NCBI GenBank assembly: GCA_900315105.1
Contig: OMXX01000031.1
Span: forward strand, 35,166-99,165
DNA length: 64,000 nucleotides
From: an uncultured Prevotellaceae bacterium
GTDB taxonomy: Bacteria > Bacteroidota > Bacteroidia > Bacteroidales > Bacteroidaceae
Direction: 5' to 3'
Shown here piece after piece: positions 1 to 8,638 of this stretch. Within the stretch, counting starts at the first letter, position 1; each line of letters begins with the position of its first letter. Under the pieces are notes generated by a model that saw only the letters and a list, made by a program, of their open reading frames with translations, searched no databases and had not been told where the DNA came from. A program made the position numbers and the translations under genes.

Positions 1-151
1 CCTCTATATCGGCAAATATAACAGCCCTAACGGACTGCCTTTTTAGGTGTCGCTCCTTCAGAGCTCTTTCAACTACGTGATATTCAATAATATACAAGTA
101 GATAAATTCATCGAGCTCACGTTAAGTTAAAATATCAAATAAGGATTTATT
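1..151. other. Left edge, no gene seen
   Basis: No convincing coding region was found. Positions 111-125 contain the dispersed motif TCGAGCTCACGTTAA that recurs elsewhere in this window (see findings). The sequence just before the next gene is AT-rich, as expected for a Bacteroidetes leader. Confidence 0.4.
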
Positions 152-586
152 ATGAAATACAGGTTTATAATCATATCATTTTGTTTCTTGGCTCTTGAAA
201 GTTGTTCAGGTTCTTATCATAGTCTTTCATATTTCAAATCACACTTGGATGAAATAGAATCACTTGATTCGGACAGTATTGTTACTATACGAAATGGTAA
301 AGCTATGCTTTCAAAAGAAGAAGGAGAATCTGGTGATTATATAAATTTCCATTTACAATATTACAAAAACAATAAGCTTCAATATTACAAAAGAGTATCT
401 AAGTTCTTTAATAGTATATGCTATGATGGTGTTCTGGTGGAAAGTGAAGAGTATGAAGTCAAGGGCACTCAGATAAAATTAAAGAACAGAATTATAAAAG
501 ACGAGAATGGTAATAATGTTGATTCTACAGGTTGTCAATTCCCATATAAACTCCCATTCAAATTAACATATACATTAAATGAATAA
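152..586 (+). CDS. Small putative lipoprotein, unknown function
   Basis: The product is 144 residues. It opens with a hydrophobic signal sequence (about residues 5-16) that ends in LALESC, a plausible lipoprotein signal with Cys18 as the lipidated residue. It is therefore probably an exported lipoprotein of the periplasm or outer membrane. The rest is a charged region with no domain I recognise. The gene stands alone, AT-rich, and ends just before the bidirectional hairpin at 604-635. The family is not recognised and the function is unknown. Confidence 0.55.
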   Translation: MKYRFIIISFCFLALESCSGSYHSLSYFKSHLDEIESLDSDSIVTIRNGKAMLSKEEGESGDYINFHLQYYKNNKLQYYKRVSKFFNSICYDGVLVESEEYEVKGTQIKLKNRIIKDENGNNVDSTGCQFPYKLPFKLTYTLNE

Positions 587-603
587 CTATTATTCATAAA
601 AAA

Positions 604-635
604 TATCGCCCACAGGAATTAACCCGTGGGCGATA
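604..635. terminator. Bidirectional terminator between lipoprotein gene and mdh
   Basis: The stem arms are TATCGCCCAC and GTGGGCGATA, and the AGG and CCC at the loop edge pair in part. There is an A-run on the left and T-rich sequence on the right. It serves the convergent 152-586 gene (plus) and mdh (minus). Confidence 0.75.
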
Positions 636-677
636 ATATTATCTAACATTCCTCCTTTTGAGAGGAACTGGTTAGGC

Positions 678-1664
678 TTAGAGATTTGGATTGAGAGTCT
701 TCCAATCCTCAACAGCTGGGATGATGCCGAGAGAGATGATCTCGTCACGCATAGCCTGGAGGTGCTCGTAAGACTTCTGGAGACCTGCCATCTCATCAGC
801 AGTACCCTTAGGTGCTGTGAAGTGAACACCAGTCTTGTCGATTGTTGTAGGCATAGCCATCATTACGTTCTTGTACTGATCGTTGTTAACGTAGCAACCT
901 GCAGGAAGCTCGAACTTAGCACCACCCATAGCGCCCTCGATCATCTTTACAGCCTGATAAGCTGGGCTCTGGAATGAAGAACGACCACGGAGCTTGATGA
1001 TAGCAGAACCACCCTGAGTTGTGATCTGACGGATCTCAGCAAGACGCTCAGCAGAAAGACCGAGCTCAGCGAGTGACTTACCGTCAACCTTTACCTGAGA
1101 AGCGAATACAGCCATCTGCTCACCGTGACCACCGTATGTGTGTGCGCCAGTTACCTTATCCTGCTGTACACCGAACTCGTTAGCGAGAGCCTCCTGCAGA
1201 CGAGTAGAATCGAGAGCAGCGAGTGATGTGAGCTGGTTTGGCTTAAGACCAGAGTGGATGAGAGCTGTAAGAGCTGTTACGTCAGCTGGGTTGAAGATAA
1301 CTACAACGTGCTCAACGTCTGGGCAGTACTTCTTGATGTTGTCACCGAACTCAGCAGCAATCTTACAGTTGCCTACGAGAAGATCCTCACGTGTCATGCC
1401 TTCCTTACGTGGAGCACCACCTGAAGAAATGATATACTTAGCACCTGTGAATGCCTCCTTTGCGTCAACTGTATAGGTGAGGTTTGCACCTGGGAATGCG
1501 CAGTGACACATTTCCTCATATACACCATGAACACCTGGCTCAAAGATATCGTAGAGACATACGTTAGGTGTGAGACCCAACATCAATACTGACTGAACCA
1601 TGTTAGAACCGATCATACCACCAGCTCCAACGATAACAAGCTTTTCGTTAGTTAAAAATGCCAT
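678..1664 (-). CDS. mdh: Malate dehydrogenase
   Basis: This is an NAD-dependent lactate/malate dehydrogenase family enzyme of 328 residues that interconverts malate and oxaloacetate in the cytoplasm. The N-terminal Rossmann motif VGAGGMIGSNM binds NAD. GGAPRKEGMTREDLL contains the substrate-binding arginine, and GAHTYGGHGEQM carries the proton-relay histidine. The C-terminus, VEDWKTLNPNL, is typical of Bacteroidales malate dehydrogenases as I remember them. The frame stays open upstream to 1862, but the ATG at 1664 (MAFLTNEKLVIVG) matches where the family starts. A minus-strand -7 box TACCTTTG lies at 1756-1763, about 90 bases upstream, which supports this start. Confidence 0.93.
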   Translation of the reverse strand: MAFLTNEKLVIVGAGGMIGSNMVQSVLMLGLTPNVCLYDIFEPGVHGVYEEMCHCAFPGANLTYTVDAKEAFTGAKYIISSGGAPRKEGMTREDLLVGNCKIAAEFGDNIKKYCPDVEHVVVIFNPADVTALTALIHSGLKPNQLTSLAALDSTRLQEALANEFGVQQDKVTGAHTYGGHGEQMAVFASQVKVDGKSLAELGLSAERLAEIRQITTQGGSAIIKLRGRSSFQSPAYQAVKMIEGAMGGAKFELPAGCYVNNDQYKNVMMAMPTTIDKTGVHFTAPKGTADEMAGLQKSYEHLQAMRDEIISLGIIPAVEDWKTLNPNL

Positions 1665-1755
1665 TGTTGTTAAATATTTATTGATTTGTTGTATAACTAC
1701 TTCTTCTAACGCGCAAATTAGATAAATGTTATCCCATTTTTTCTCATTTGCCATG

Positions 1756-1763
1756 CAAAGGTA
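1756..1763 (-). promoter_or_regulatory. Promoter -7 box for mdh
   Basis: The minus strand reads TACCTTTG, matching the Bacteroidetes -7 consensus TAnnTTTG. No clear TTTG is present at -33. It is correctly placed for mdh. Confidence 0.6.
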
Positions 1764-1803
1764 GTTATTTTTCTTGAGAAAAGAGCATGTTTTCTTCTTT
1801 TCT

Positions 1804-1834
1804 TTTGCAGAATAAATAAAAAATTGTATCTTTG
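1804..1834 (+). promoter_or_regulatory. Promoter for pepP-ispF
   Basis: TTTG at 1804-1807, a 19-base spacer, then TATCTTTG at 1827-1834. This is a full Bacteroidetes sigma-ABfr type promoter. Transcription would start about 100 bases before the pepP ATG and run through the heptamer array at 1890-1931. Confidence 0.75.
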
Positions 1835-1889
1835 TAAAGTATAATTTGCAAAAAGAGTCCAAGGTAAAAGGTTGAAACTCTCAAATCAA

Positions 1890-1931
1890 CCCTTACACCT
1901 TACTCTTTACCCCTTATACTTTACACTAAAC
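1890..1931. repeat. Degenerate 7-base tandem array in pepP leader
   Basis: Six consecutive heptamers read CCCTTAC / ACCTTAC / TCTTTAC / CCCTTAT / ACTTTAC / ACTAAAC and end just before the pepP ATG at 1938. The array lies in the 5' leader. It belongs to the window-wide 7-base repeat class described in the findings. Confidence 0.7.
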
Positions 1932-1937
1932 AAAACA

Positions 1938-3767
1938 ATGAACATACCTGAAAGAATTTCAGCCCTTCGCGAGGTTATGCGACGCGAGAGCATAGACGCA
2001 TTCATCTTTCCAAGCACAGACCCACATAATGGGGAGTACGTGCCCGACCATTGGAAATGCCGTGAATGGATATCCGGTTTCAACGGCTCTGCAGGTACAG
2101 CCGTTGTAACTCTCAACGAGGCCGCCCTATGGACAGATTCCCGATATTTCATAGCTGCAGCCGAGCAACTTGAAGGTACAGGCTTCGTGCTTATGAAAGA
2201 TGGCTTAGAAGATACTCCAAGCATTTCGAAATGGCTGGGCAGAAAGCTCAGTTTCAATGGTGGTAACTGCGTGGGCGTTGACGGTATGGTGATGAGCGCA
2301 AATGATACTGGCAACCTTATCTCCGAGCTCCGAAAGGAAGGTGGAATAACCGTTAGGACAAACTTCGACCCTCTTGCTGAGATATGGAAAGACCGTCCTG
2401 AGATTCCTCTCAATCCTATTGAGATACAACCACTTAAATATGCAGGAGAGAGTGCCGAGAGCAAGCTTGAGCGCATCCGACAGGCTATCCGCACTCGTCA
2501 TGCTTGTGGTGTTCTCGTCTCTACCCTCGACGACATAGCATGGACTCTCAATCTCCGAGGAACTGATGTTCATTGCAATCCAGTCTTCGTCAGTTATCTG
2601 CTTTTGAACGAGGACACCACCACACTATTCGTCAACAACAGGAAACTCACGAAAGAGGTTAGCGATTACCTTGCATCTATCAACGTGAAGGTTGAGCCTT
2701 ACGAGAATGTGCGCAAGGCATTAAAGGAATACAAAGCCTATAACATCATTATGGACAAAGCCACCACTTGCCATACCTTATATAATGATGTGAGGGTGAA
2801 GGTTGAGGATTGCGAAAGTCCGATACCTGCCATGAAAGCCATAAAGAACGAGACAGAAGTGAAAGGTTTCCGCGAGGCTATGAAGCGTGACGGAGTGGCA
2901 CTTGTAAAGTTCCTTCGTTGGCTGAAGCCTGCCGTTGAAAAGGGTGGAGAGACAGAACTGAGCATTTCCCGTAAACTCACTTCCCTACGGGCAGAGCAAC
3001 ATCTTTTCAGAGATATCAGTTTCGATACTATCTCCGCATATCAGGAGCATGGGGCTATTGTTCACTATGAGCCTACTACAGAGACAGATGCGCCTGTTCG
3101 CCCAGAGGGTTTCCTACTCCTAGACAGCGGGGCACAATATCAGGATGCCACAACCGATATTACCCGAACAATACCCCTCGGAACTTTGACCGACGAGCAA
3201 CGAAAAGTCTATACTCTTGTGCTCAAGGGTAACATTCAACTTGCTATGCTCAAATTCCCCAATGGAGCTTCCGGCACTCAGCTTGATGCCCTTGCAAGAA
3301 TGGATATGTGGCGAGAGGGCATGAACTATCTCCACGGAACAGGTCATGGAGTTGGCTCTTACCTAAACGTGCACGAAGGGCCTCATCAGATAAGGATGCA
3401 ATGGAAACCTTCTCCTCTACGAGCAAATATGATAGTAACTGACGAGCCCGGACTTTATCTCGAAGGACGTTTTGGAGTTCGTATTGAGAACACCATGATT
3501 ATCCTTCCATACAAGGAAACCGAGTTTGGACGTTTCCTTCAAATGGAACCTCTCACCCTCTGTCCGATAAACACAGAGCCTATCATTATTGATATGATGC
3601 GCCCAGAAGAGACAGAATGGCTGAACAACTATCACAAACGGGTATATGATGAGCTCTCACCATTGCTTGAGGATGAAGATAGGGAGTGGTTGAAACAAAA
3701 GACACGGCCTCTCCCCCCGCCCTCCCCCGTAGGGAGGGAGCCGGAGTGCCAATGTAAGATCAATTAA
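1938..3767 (+). CDS. pepP: Xaa-Pro aminopeptidase (M24B family)
   Basis: This is a 609-residue, three-domain M24B metallopeptidase of the long (eukaryotic APP1-like) type. It removes N-terminal residues that precede proline, in the cytoplasm. The two creatinase-like N-terminal domains (about residues 1-300) include a substrate-pocket region WTDSRYFI. The C-terminal pita-bread domain carries the metal ligands DSGAQYQDATTDITRT (two Asp), HGTGHGVGSYLNVHEG (His), and two Glu in TDEPGLYLEG and RIENTM. ATG 1938 (MNIPERISALREVM) fits the family start; the frame is open to 1872 through the heptamer array. The last 20 or so residues (RPLPPPSPVGREPE) come from a GC-rich repeat at 3703-3746 that has extended or replaced the normal C-terminus. 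ispF follows 41 bases downstream. Confidence 0.9.
   Translation: MNIPERISALREVMRRESIDAFIFPSTDPHNGEYVPDHWKCREWISGFNGSAGTAVVTLNEAALWTDSRYFIAAAEQLEGTGFVLMKDGLEDTPSISKWLGRKLSFNGGNCVGVDGMVMSANDTGNLISELRKEGGITVRTNFDPLAEIWKDRPEIPLNPIEIQPLKYAGESAESKLERIRQAIRTRHACGVLVSTLDDIAWTLNLRGTDVHCNPVFVSYLLLNEDTTTLFVNNRKLTKEVSDYLASINVKVEPYENVRKALKEYKAYNIIMDKATTCHTLYNDVRVKVEDCESPIPAMKAIKNETEVKGFREAMKRDGVALVKFLRWLKPAVEKGGETELSISRKLTSLRAEQHLFRDISFDTISAYQEHGAIVHYEPTTETDAPVRPEGFLLLDSGAQYQDATTDITRTIPLGTLTDEQRKVYTLVLKGNIQLAMLKFPNGASGTQLDALARMDMWREGMNYLHGTGHGVGSYLNVHEGPHQIRMQWKPSPLRANMIVTDEPGLYLEGRFGVRIENTMIILPYKETEFGRFLQMEPLTLCPINTEPIIIDMMRPEETEWLNNYHKRVYDELSPLLEDEDREWLKQKTRPLPPPSPVGREPECQCKIN
3703..3746 (+). repeat. 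GC-rich dispersed repeat, copy 1 (in pepP 3' end)
   Basis: A 44-base unit beginning CACGGCCTCTCCCCCCG and ending GGAGGGAGCCGGAG. It is the exact inverted copy of 3852-3895 and nearly identical to 61892-61934. It is translated as the C-terminal tail of pepP. Confidence 0.9.
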
Positions 3768-3808
3768 ATCTCATCAAGAATTTCGATAACAACATAAAAG
3801 CATAAAAA

Positions 3809-4369
3809 ATGAAAGAAGAAAATAACGAACAGAAACAAGGAGTTTGTAGCGCTCCGGCTCCCTCCCTACGGGGGAGGGCGGGGGGAGAGGCCGTGCCTTT
3901 TAGAGTAGGCATGGGCTACGACGTCCATCAACTTGTAGAGGGTCGCGACTTATGGCTTGGAGGTATCAAAATCGAACACACGCTTGGGCTTCTAGGTCAT
4001 AGCGATGCGGATGTACTAATCCACGCTATCTGCGATGCCCTTCTTGGTGCAGCTAATATGCGTGATATTGGTTATCACTTCCCCGACACGGCAGCAGAAA
4101 CAGATGGTATAGACTCAAAAATACTGCTTCGCAAGACAATAGATTTGATAGCCACAAAGGGCTATACGGTTGGAAATATCGACTGTACGATATGTGCAGA
4201 AAAACCAAAGCTAAACCCTCACGTAGAGGCTATGCGTGCTTGTCTGGCTAAGGTTATAAATACCGATGAGGATAACATCAGCATCAAGGCTACTACAACC
4301 GAGAAACTTGGCTTCACAGGCCGTCAGGAAGGCATTTCTGCCTATTGCGTTGCGCTGATTTCCAAGTAG
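3809..4369 (+). CDS. ispF: 2-C-methyl-D-erythritol 2,4-cyclodiphosphate synthase
   Basis: IspF of the MEP isoprenoid pathway cyclises CDP-methylerythritol 2-phosphate to MEcPP. The metal site is GMGYDVHQL (Asp and His) plus the later HSDADVLIHA. ETDGIDSKILL and CTICAEKPKL are also family features. Normal IspF begins only a few residues before FRVGMGYDVH. Here 28 extra N-terminal residues precede it, about half of them encoded by the inverted GC-rich repeat at 3852-3895 (APAPSLRGRAGGEA). If ATG 3809 is the start, the protein is 186 residues with this tail. The GTG at 3893, at the repeat edge, would give the standard-length enzyme. It probably shares a transcript with pepP. Confidence 0.9.
   Translation: MKEENNEQKQGVCSAPAPSLRGRAGGEAVPFRVGMGYDVHQLVEGRDLWLGGIKIEHTLGLLGHSDADVLIHAICDALLGAANMRDIGYHFPDTAAETDGIDSKILLRKTIDLIATKGYTVGNIDCTICAEKPKLNPHVEAMRACLAKVINTDEDNISIKATTTEKLGFTGRQEGISAYCVALISK
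3852..3895 (-). repeat. GC-rich dispersed repeat, copy 2 (in ispF 5' end)
   Basis: A perfect 44-base reverse complement of copy 1 at 3703-3746, with 105 bases between them. The pair could form a very stable stem in pepP-ispF mRNA with the annotated ispF ATG in the loop. It is read in frame into the IspF N-terminus. Confidence 0.9.
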
Positions 4370-4382
4370 TTTACAGTTTTTA

Positions 4383-4477
4383 AGGTTTAGGGGTAATTAC
4401 GAATTACCTCTAAACCCTAATCTCTACACCCTAAACTCTAACCTCTAAACTCTAAACTCTAAACCCTAATCCCTACT
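4383..4477. repeat. Inverted hairpin plus degenerate 7-base array
   Basis: A hairpin with arms GGTTTAGGGGTAATT and AATTACCTCTAAACC starts the region. Ten heptamers of form YYCTAAN follow from 4408: CTCTAAA, CCCTAAT, CTCTACA, CCCTAAA, CTCTAAC, three CTCTAAA, CCCTAAT, CCCTACT. The array runs into the stop codon of the minus-strand gene that ends at 4473. It lies between two convergent genes, and the hairpin may act as the terminator. Confidence 0.75.
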
Positions 4478-6848
4478 TCTTACTCAGCTCATCAATCTGC
4501 TTCTTGAATCCATCCATATCTTTCCAATGGTCAACCGCCAGTTTTATCATATTTCCCTCTTTGTCAAAGAGTCGGAATGTAGGAATACCCTGTACTCCAA
4601 TATAATCCTGAACAGCAGAGAACTGCTTTTTGGGCAGATTGTAATGTACGCAACTTGGAGAGGTAAGACCGAATTTCGTGATATAGTACTTCCAGCTTCC
4701 AATATTCCTCTCTGCTGCGAGATAGAGATATACCATATCGTAATCCTTTAACTGTTGCTTTATGTCAGGTGATATCTGCTGTAAGTACATCATACAACCG
4801 CCACAACCTACACCCCAGATGTCAAGATATACAATCTTACCCTTATAAGGCTCAACAATCTTGTCAAGAATAGCTTTTCCGTCTTCAAGTCCTTCAACGA
4901 TAGAGGCTGAGAGGATACGTGCATCTGCCTTAGCCTCCTCTTCTTCAATATCCCTCATCATATCTTCATTCTGCTCTACAACAACATCTTTGAAAAAGCT
5001 ATTATTAATATCGTTGAGGAATGTCAAACCCTCCACGCTGAGCGGTTGTTTGGTACTTAATATATTCTGGAACAAAGCCCTTGCCATACAGAAATCACGG
5101 TCGTTGGCAGTACTGATAGAATCTACTATCATCATCAACTGCTTTAGCTTTGAAGGTGCATATTGATTATATGCCGCTTTCACATCCTCACGATCGCGCC
5201 ATTGATGGAAATCCACAATCGAACAATATTTCTTTTCTGTCGCAACATAGAAATCCTGCCAAGCCCTACCTCCTAAAGTGTCGTTTTTTTCAAACTCTAT
5301 AGTTCTTGCCTTCCACTTGTTGAGAAGGTCGCGATCCTCGTCACTCAGTTTCAGCAAGCCTTTCTGCTCAAGCGAGAAATACAGGTCTGGATTGTCTTCG
5401 TATTTCTTTTTCATCTTTTGTTCACCATAGGTCATGGTATCACTAATGTACCTTCCTAAACTGTTTGTGAGTAAAAGTGGCATAGATGGATCTATATTTC
5501 CCAGTTTGCTTGCCGCAATCTCCACTTCCACTGGCAATTTCCAGTTAGAGGCAGCAATCCATGTTGACATAATCGCACTAACAGCTCCGAATCTGTTGGA
5601 CTCTGACACATAGTCATGATAACGCTTGCTAATGGTAGGGTGCTGAGCAACGATTTCATTAAGTCTGTCTTTGTTTTCACCGAATTTTTCCAGACACACA
5701 TCCTTGAATTTCTTAAGGGCTTTAGCAGCACCCAAATTATTATGATTCGATCTTGTTTCAACATAAGGAGAATCGAAAGGATTAGCCATAAGCTCATTCT
5801 GCAAACGGGCATTCTCTCCCATAAAAAGACAACAACCATTCTTCCAGTCGTGAACCATATAGTATTTCTTTCCCGGTTCCAAAACAAGATCTTTCGCAAA
5901 AACAACATTTTTTCTTGCAGTCTCAGCAAATCTAACCGTCTGAACGCAATTCAGCTTGACTGTCATCGTGAACTGACCAGATTCGTCAAAAGACGTCGCA
6001 TTAAAATATTGAGGTTGCCACGTCACATGATTCACCACACTGGCTACCAAACTGATTCCCTTGTCGGAAAAATCTTTTGGTAAATCCTTTATCCAACCCG
6101 TAATAACAGCCTCACCTTCCTTATACTCTGTGCTGAATGAAGTATTATCCGCTGTTGGATATGCAGGAAGAACAGAACCGAAACGTGAAAGGGGTACATT
6201 CTGTCCGTTGATAGTGAACTGACGCTTGCCTGCCTTTTCTTTGCCAATAACAATAGTTACTTTCTCCTGACCATCTGTCAGGACAACCTTTTTCTCGTCC
6301 TTGCTCTCATATTTCCAAACCTTGCAATTATATACAGCATTATCGGAATATAGGCCGAGCACCCAATCACCTGTCTGGTCATTACGCCAGTTGGAGTTGA
6401 AAAACTCGGACATATCCGTTGCCTTTCCTTCTGTAATGTTCCATATTCTTTGCGAAAAAGGGGTAGAGCCTTCTATCAAGTGAAAACGCTCCACATCAGC
6501 AGGCAGAGGTTCAAAGTGAAGGGCGATATTGGTGTAAGGAGAATTAGGCAAATACCATTCACTTAATGGAAAATCTATTTCGTCCTCACACGTGGCTTTA
6601 GCACCAATAGCATAATACTCATTGCCATCAAGAGTCTCTATGTATATTCCCTTATCAAATTGGAATGCATCAACACTCTTGACATTGAGATGCACAACCG
6701 TTTCCTTTTCTGAGAATTCTACTTTTCCGACTTTGATACTACCGTAATGACCATCATCACAGAATGATGTTGGATTTTCCCACACTTTTTGCGCCCAACC
6801 GTAGATGGCGATGAGCAACAACATTAAAGATATAATTGATTTCTTCAT
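4473..6848 (-). CDS. Secreted TlpA-like thioredoxin-domain protein
   Basis: The product is 791 residues with an N-terminal signal peptide (about residues 1-19, ending YGWAQ), so it is periplasmic or membrane-associated. The large N-terminal part (about residues 20-640) is mostly unrecognised and includes beta-rich stretches. The last 150 residues form a TlpA/ResA-like thioredoxin fold: KIVYLDIWGVGCGGCMMY carries the redox CGGC motif, and VQGIPTFRLFDKEG carries the cis-proline. The family is known in Bacteroidetes as large TlpA-domain proteins that reduce or protect extracytoplasmic thiols; the substrate here is unknown. The gene appears monocistronic, with a minus-strand -7 box at 6973-6980. 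Confidence 0.75.
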   Translation of the reverse strand: MKKSIISLMLLLIAIYGWAQKVWENPTSFCDDGHYGSIKVGKVEFSEKETVVHLNVKSVDAFQFDKGIYIETLDGNEYYAIGAKATCEDEIDFPLSEWYLPNSPYTNIALHFEPLPADVERFHLIEGSTPFSQRIWNITEGKATDMSEFFNSNWRNDQTGDWVLGLYSDNAVYNCKVWKYESKDEKKVVLTDGQEKVTIVIGKEKAGKRQFTINGQNVPLSRFGSVLPAYPTADNTSFSTEYKEGEAVITGWIKDLPKDFSDKGISLVASVVNHVTWQPQYFNATSFDESGQFTMTVKLNCVQTVRFAETARKNVVFAKDLVLEPGKKYYMVHDWKNGCCLFMGENARLQNELMANPFDSPYVETRSNHNNLGAAKALKKFKDVCLEKFGENKDRLNEIVAQHPTISKRYHDYVSESNRFGAVSAIMSTWIAASNWKLPVEVEIAASKLGNIDPSMPLLLTNSLGRYISDTMTYGEQKMKKKYEDNPDLYFSLEQKGLLKLSDEDRDLLNKWKARTIEFEKNDTLGGRAWQDFYVATEKKYCSIVDFHQWRDREDVKAAYNQYAPSKLKQLMMIVDSISTANDRDFCMARALFQNILSTKQPLSVEGLTFLNDINNSFFKDVVVEQNEDMMRDIEEEEAKADARILSASIVEGLEDGKAILDKIVEPYKGKIVYLDIWGVGCGGCMMYLQQISPDIKQQLKDYDMVYLYLAAERNIGSWKYYITKFGLTSPSCVHYNLPKKQFSAVQDYIGVQGIPTFRLFDKEGNMIKLAVDHWKDMDGFKKQIDELSKK

Positions 6849-6972
6849 AGAGTTTTGTCGTTTTATAATTTTTTACCGTTTTATCAACTATCAACACTTA
6901 TAAAGACGTAATTTCCGAAAAATAGATTTAATGTTTAAGCATCATTTTCTATTTTAATTTCGTCAGCACTTG

Positions 6973-6980
6973 CAAAAGTA
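6973..6980 (-). promoter_or_regulatory. Promoter -7 box for TlpA-like gene
   Basis: The minus strand reads TACTTTTG, matching TAnnTTTG, about 125 bases before the ATG at 6848. A weak CTTG lies about 20 bases upstream of it. Confidence 0.5.
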
Positions 6981-7059
6981 ATAATATTTTTCTAAATCTG
7001 CAAGAAATAGCATTGTTTTTGCAAATCTTCACACACCATAAATCTTCCGCTAATCATCA

Positions 7060-7074
7060 TCGAATTCACGTTAA
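7060..7074 (+). other. Dispersed TCGARYTCACGTTA motif
   Basis: Reads TCGAATTCACGTTAA, one of about seven intergenic copies of this motif in the window. It sits just left of the 11-base array. Confidence 0.55.
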
Positions 7075-7141
7075 ACAGAAGAACACATCGCCAAATCACA
7101 TCCTTTTCTTGTTCGTTTTGTTCGATGTAGGATAGTAACAG

Positions 7142-7341
7142 CTTCGATTCAAGTTCAATATATCTCCAATTCAAGTCCAATCGGGAATTGGAGCTACCTT
7201 TTCCTCCCATGTATCTCCATCGTTACTCCATCGATACTCCATCGTTACTCCATCGTTACTCCATCGAAACGATGGACCATCGATGGAGGATCGATGGAGT
7301 ATCGATGGAGTATCCTAAGAGAAAGAGCCTACGAGGATACA
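7142..7341. repeat. 11-base periodic array A
   Basis: About 18 consecutive degenerate 11-mers in strict register. They include GTTACTCCATC (three times), GATACTCCATC, then GAAACGATGGA, CCATCGATGGA, GGATCGATGGA and GTATCGATGGA. The units switch strand in the middle, so the array is palindromic overall (CTCCATCG on the left, CGATGGAG on the right). Open frames here are by-products of the repeat and were not annotated. The 584 bases between 6848 and 7434 hold this array and two promoters. Confidence 0.8.
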
Positions 7342-7367
7342 ACTTTTTTCACGTTTTCCATTCAAAG

Positions 7368-7402
7368 AGTTGCAAATATGAAAAAATATGAGTAACTTTG
7401 CA
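7368..7402 (+). promoter_or_regulatory. Promoter, duplicated 35-base block, copy 1
   Basis: Contains GTTGCA, then AAAAAATATGAG, then the -7 box TAACTTTG at 7393-7400. The whole 35-base block recurs with one mismatch at 8639-8673 in front of the next gene. It drives 7434-8534. Confidence 0.7.
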
Positions 7403-7433
7403 ACTAGTCATTTCAAAAGCGAAGAAAATACAG

Positions 7434-8534
7434 ATGAAAACCCTCAAACTTATCATCATCACATTTTTGTTGACATTCTGTTATTCAACAGGAATCTTTG
7501 CACAAGAGGATATCACTTTTGAGCAGGCTCTTGCAGAACTTGAAGTAACTAAAGACCGTTTGTTTTTCATCTCCAATAGAATAATCGGACCTGAAAAATG
7601 GGAGAGGCATGCAGAGACAATAAAGAAATATGCCACAAATGAACAATTAGACAGCCTTGCATTCAGCAGCAAGTCACCAAGCGTCAGACTAATTGCTTTT
7701 TACGCTCTATATAACAAGCAACACGATATGAGTGTTGATTTATGCTTTAAAATGCTACGTGATAGCGACATAATCTTTATACGCCAAGAATACCCACAAC
7801 CAGAATTGCATCCACAAACCATAAGAAGACGCATTCTTGATCTTTTAAATTTTAATTTAGAAACCTATTCAATAACCCTATCAAAAGACTCATTAGACAT
7901 TATAGACTCCACCTTCATTTATCATGAAGCTGCCGATGGCGTTAGTGGATTTGATGGTATCATGAACCGTTGTAAAGGTGTTCCGAAATATTATGATCAA
8001 TTCCAAAAGCTATTCGGAAATGGAAGATATGAAATGATAAAATACATCGCAGCATACAAGAACCGACAAGACATAGACAAAATCATCGCAGCATTAGAAG
8101 ATTACACTAAGTATCATTACAATTCAAGGAAAGATACCAAGTATAGTTATGCGGGCTTAGATGCCATCAAGGAATATCCCGATGAGATATTCGTTCCTTA
8201 TCTGGAAAAACTCAGCAAAAAAGTTTTTAACGTAAAGATTTTTCCTTGGCATCAAAGGCGTAATTATTTTGCGGCAGTAATGGCATACGACAACGAATGG
8301 GCTTACCAACTGATCGAGCAATTGTTTGAGGAAAACAAGAAATCTGAAAGAGCGGTTTTAGACATTACAAGAGGATATGTAGTATCAGACAAACAAGAAC
8401 GCTTCAAACCATTAATAGAAAAATACAGCAATAAAGAAATAATAAATGAAGCACAAATATATAGAAGTGAGCATTTATACATAAAACGACCATGGTATAT
8501 ATTCTGGAAAAGAAGAATTGCCATTCCAAAATAA
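7434..8534 (+). CDS. Exported protein of unknown function
   Basis: The 366-residue product has a clear signal peptide (about residues 1-24, hydrophobic IIITFLLTFCYS, cleavage after FAQ). The mature part is rich in helices with short repeated patterns such as LIAFYALYN and KYIAAYKN, which could be HEAT-like, but I do not recognise a family. The frame is open from 7398; ATG 7434 places the signal peptide at the N-terminus and sits about 30 bases after the -7 box. The gene is AT-rich compared with the glycan genes that follow. It ends at a strong terminator (8551-8577) and appears monocistronic. Confidence 0.6.
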   Translation: MKTLKLIIITFLLTFCYSTGIFAQEDITFEQALAELEVTKDRLFFISNRIIGPEKWERHAETIKKYATNEQLDSLAFSSKSPSVRLIAFYALYNKQHDMSVDLCFKMLRDSDIIFIRQEYPQPELHPQTIRRRILDLLNFNLETYSITLSKDSLDIIDSTFIYHEAADGVSGFDGIMNRCKGVPKYYDQFQKLFGNGRYEMIKYIAAYKNRQDIDKIIAALEDYTKYHYNSRKDTKYSYAGLDAIKEYPDEIFVPYLEKLSKKVFNVKIFPWHQRRNYFAAVMAYDNEWAYQLIEQLFEENKKSERAVLDITRGYVVSDKQERFKPLIEKYSNKEIINEAQIYRSEHLYIKRPWYIFWKRRIAIPK

Positions 8535-8550
8535 ACAGATATTCTGCTTG

Positions 8551-8586
8551 ACCACTACCTCATTTCAGGGTGGTGGTTTTCCTTTT
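8551..8586 (+). terminator. Rho-independent terminator
   Basis: Stem ACCACTACC and GGTGGTGGT (9 pairs, one G-U), followed by TTTCCTTTT. It ends the 7434-8534 transcript. Confidence 0.8.
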
Positions 8587-8638
8587 AATCCTATTATTGC
8601 ATGATATTTCGGTCAATACAATGGTTTTCGACTTAAAT

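Noticed and set aside
590..829. Minus-strand reading frame over the mdh 3' end
   Set aside because: It runs antisense-offset within mdh and across the terminator at 604-635, with Ser-rich composition and no family features.
4383..4477. Possible telomere-like repeat
   Set aside because: CTCTAAA and CCCTAAT resemble telomeric units, but the array is short, internal and degenerate, and matches the other 7-base arrays here.
6992..7391. Two reading frames (one on each strand) over array A
   Set aside because: They are created by the 11-base repeat, which stays open in several frames; no start signals or composition support a protein.
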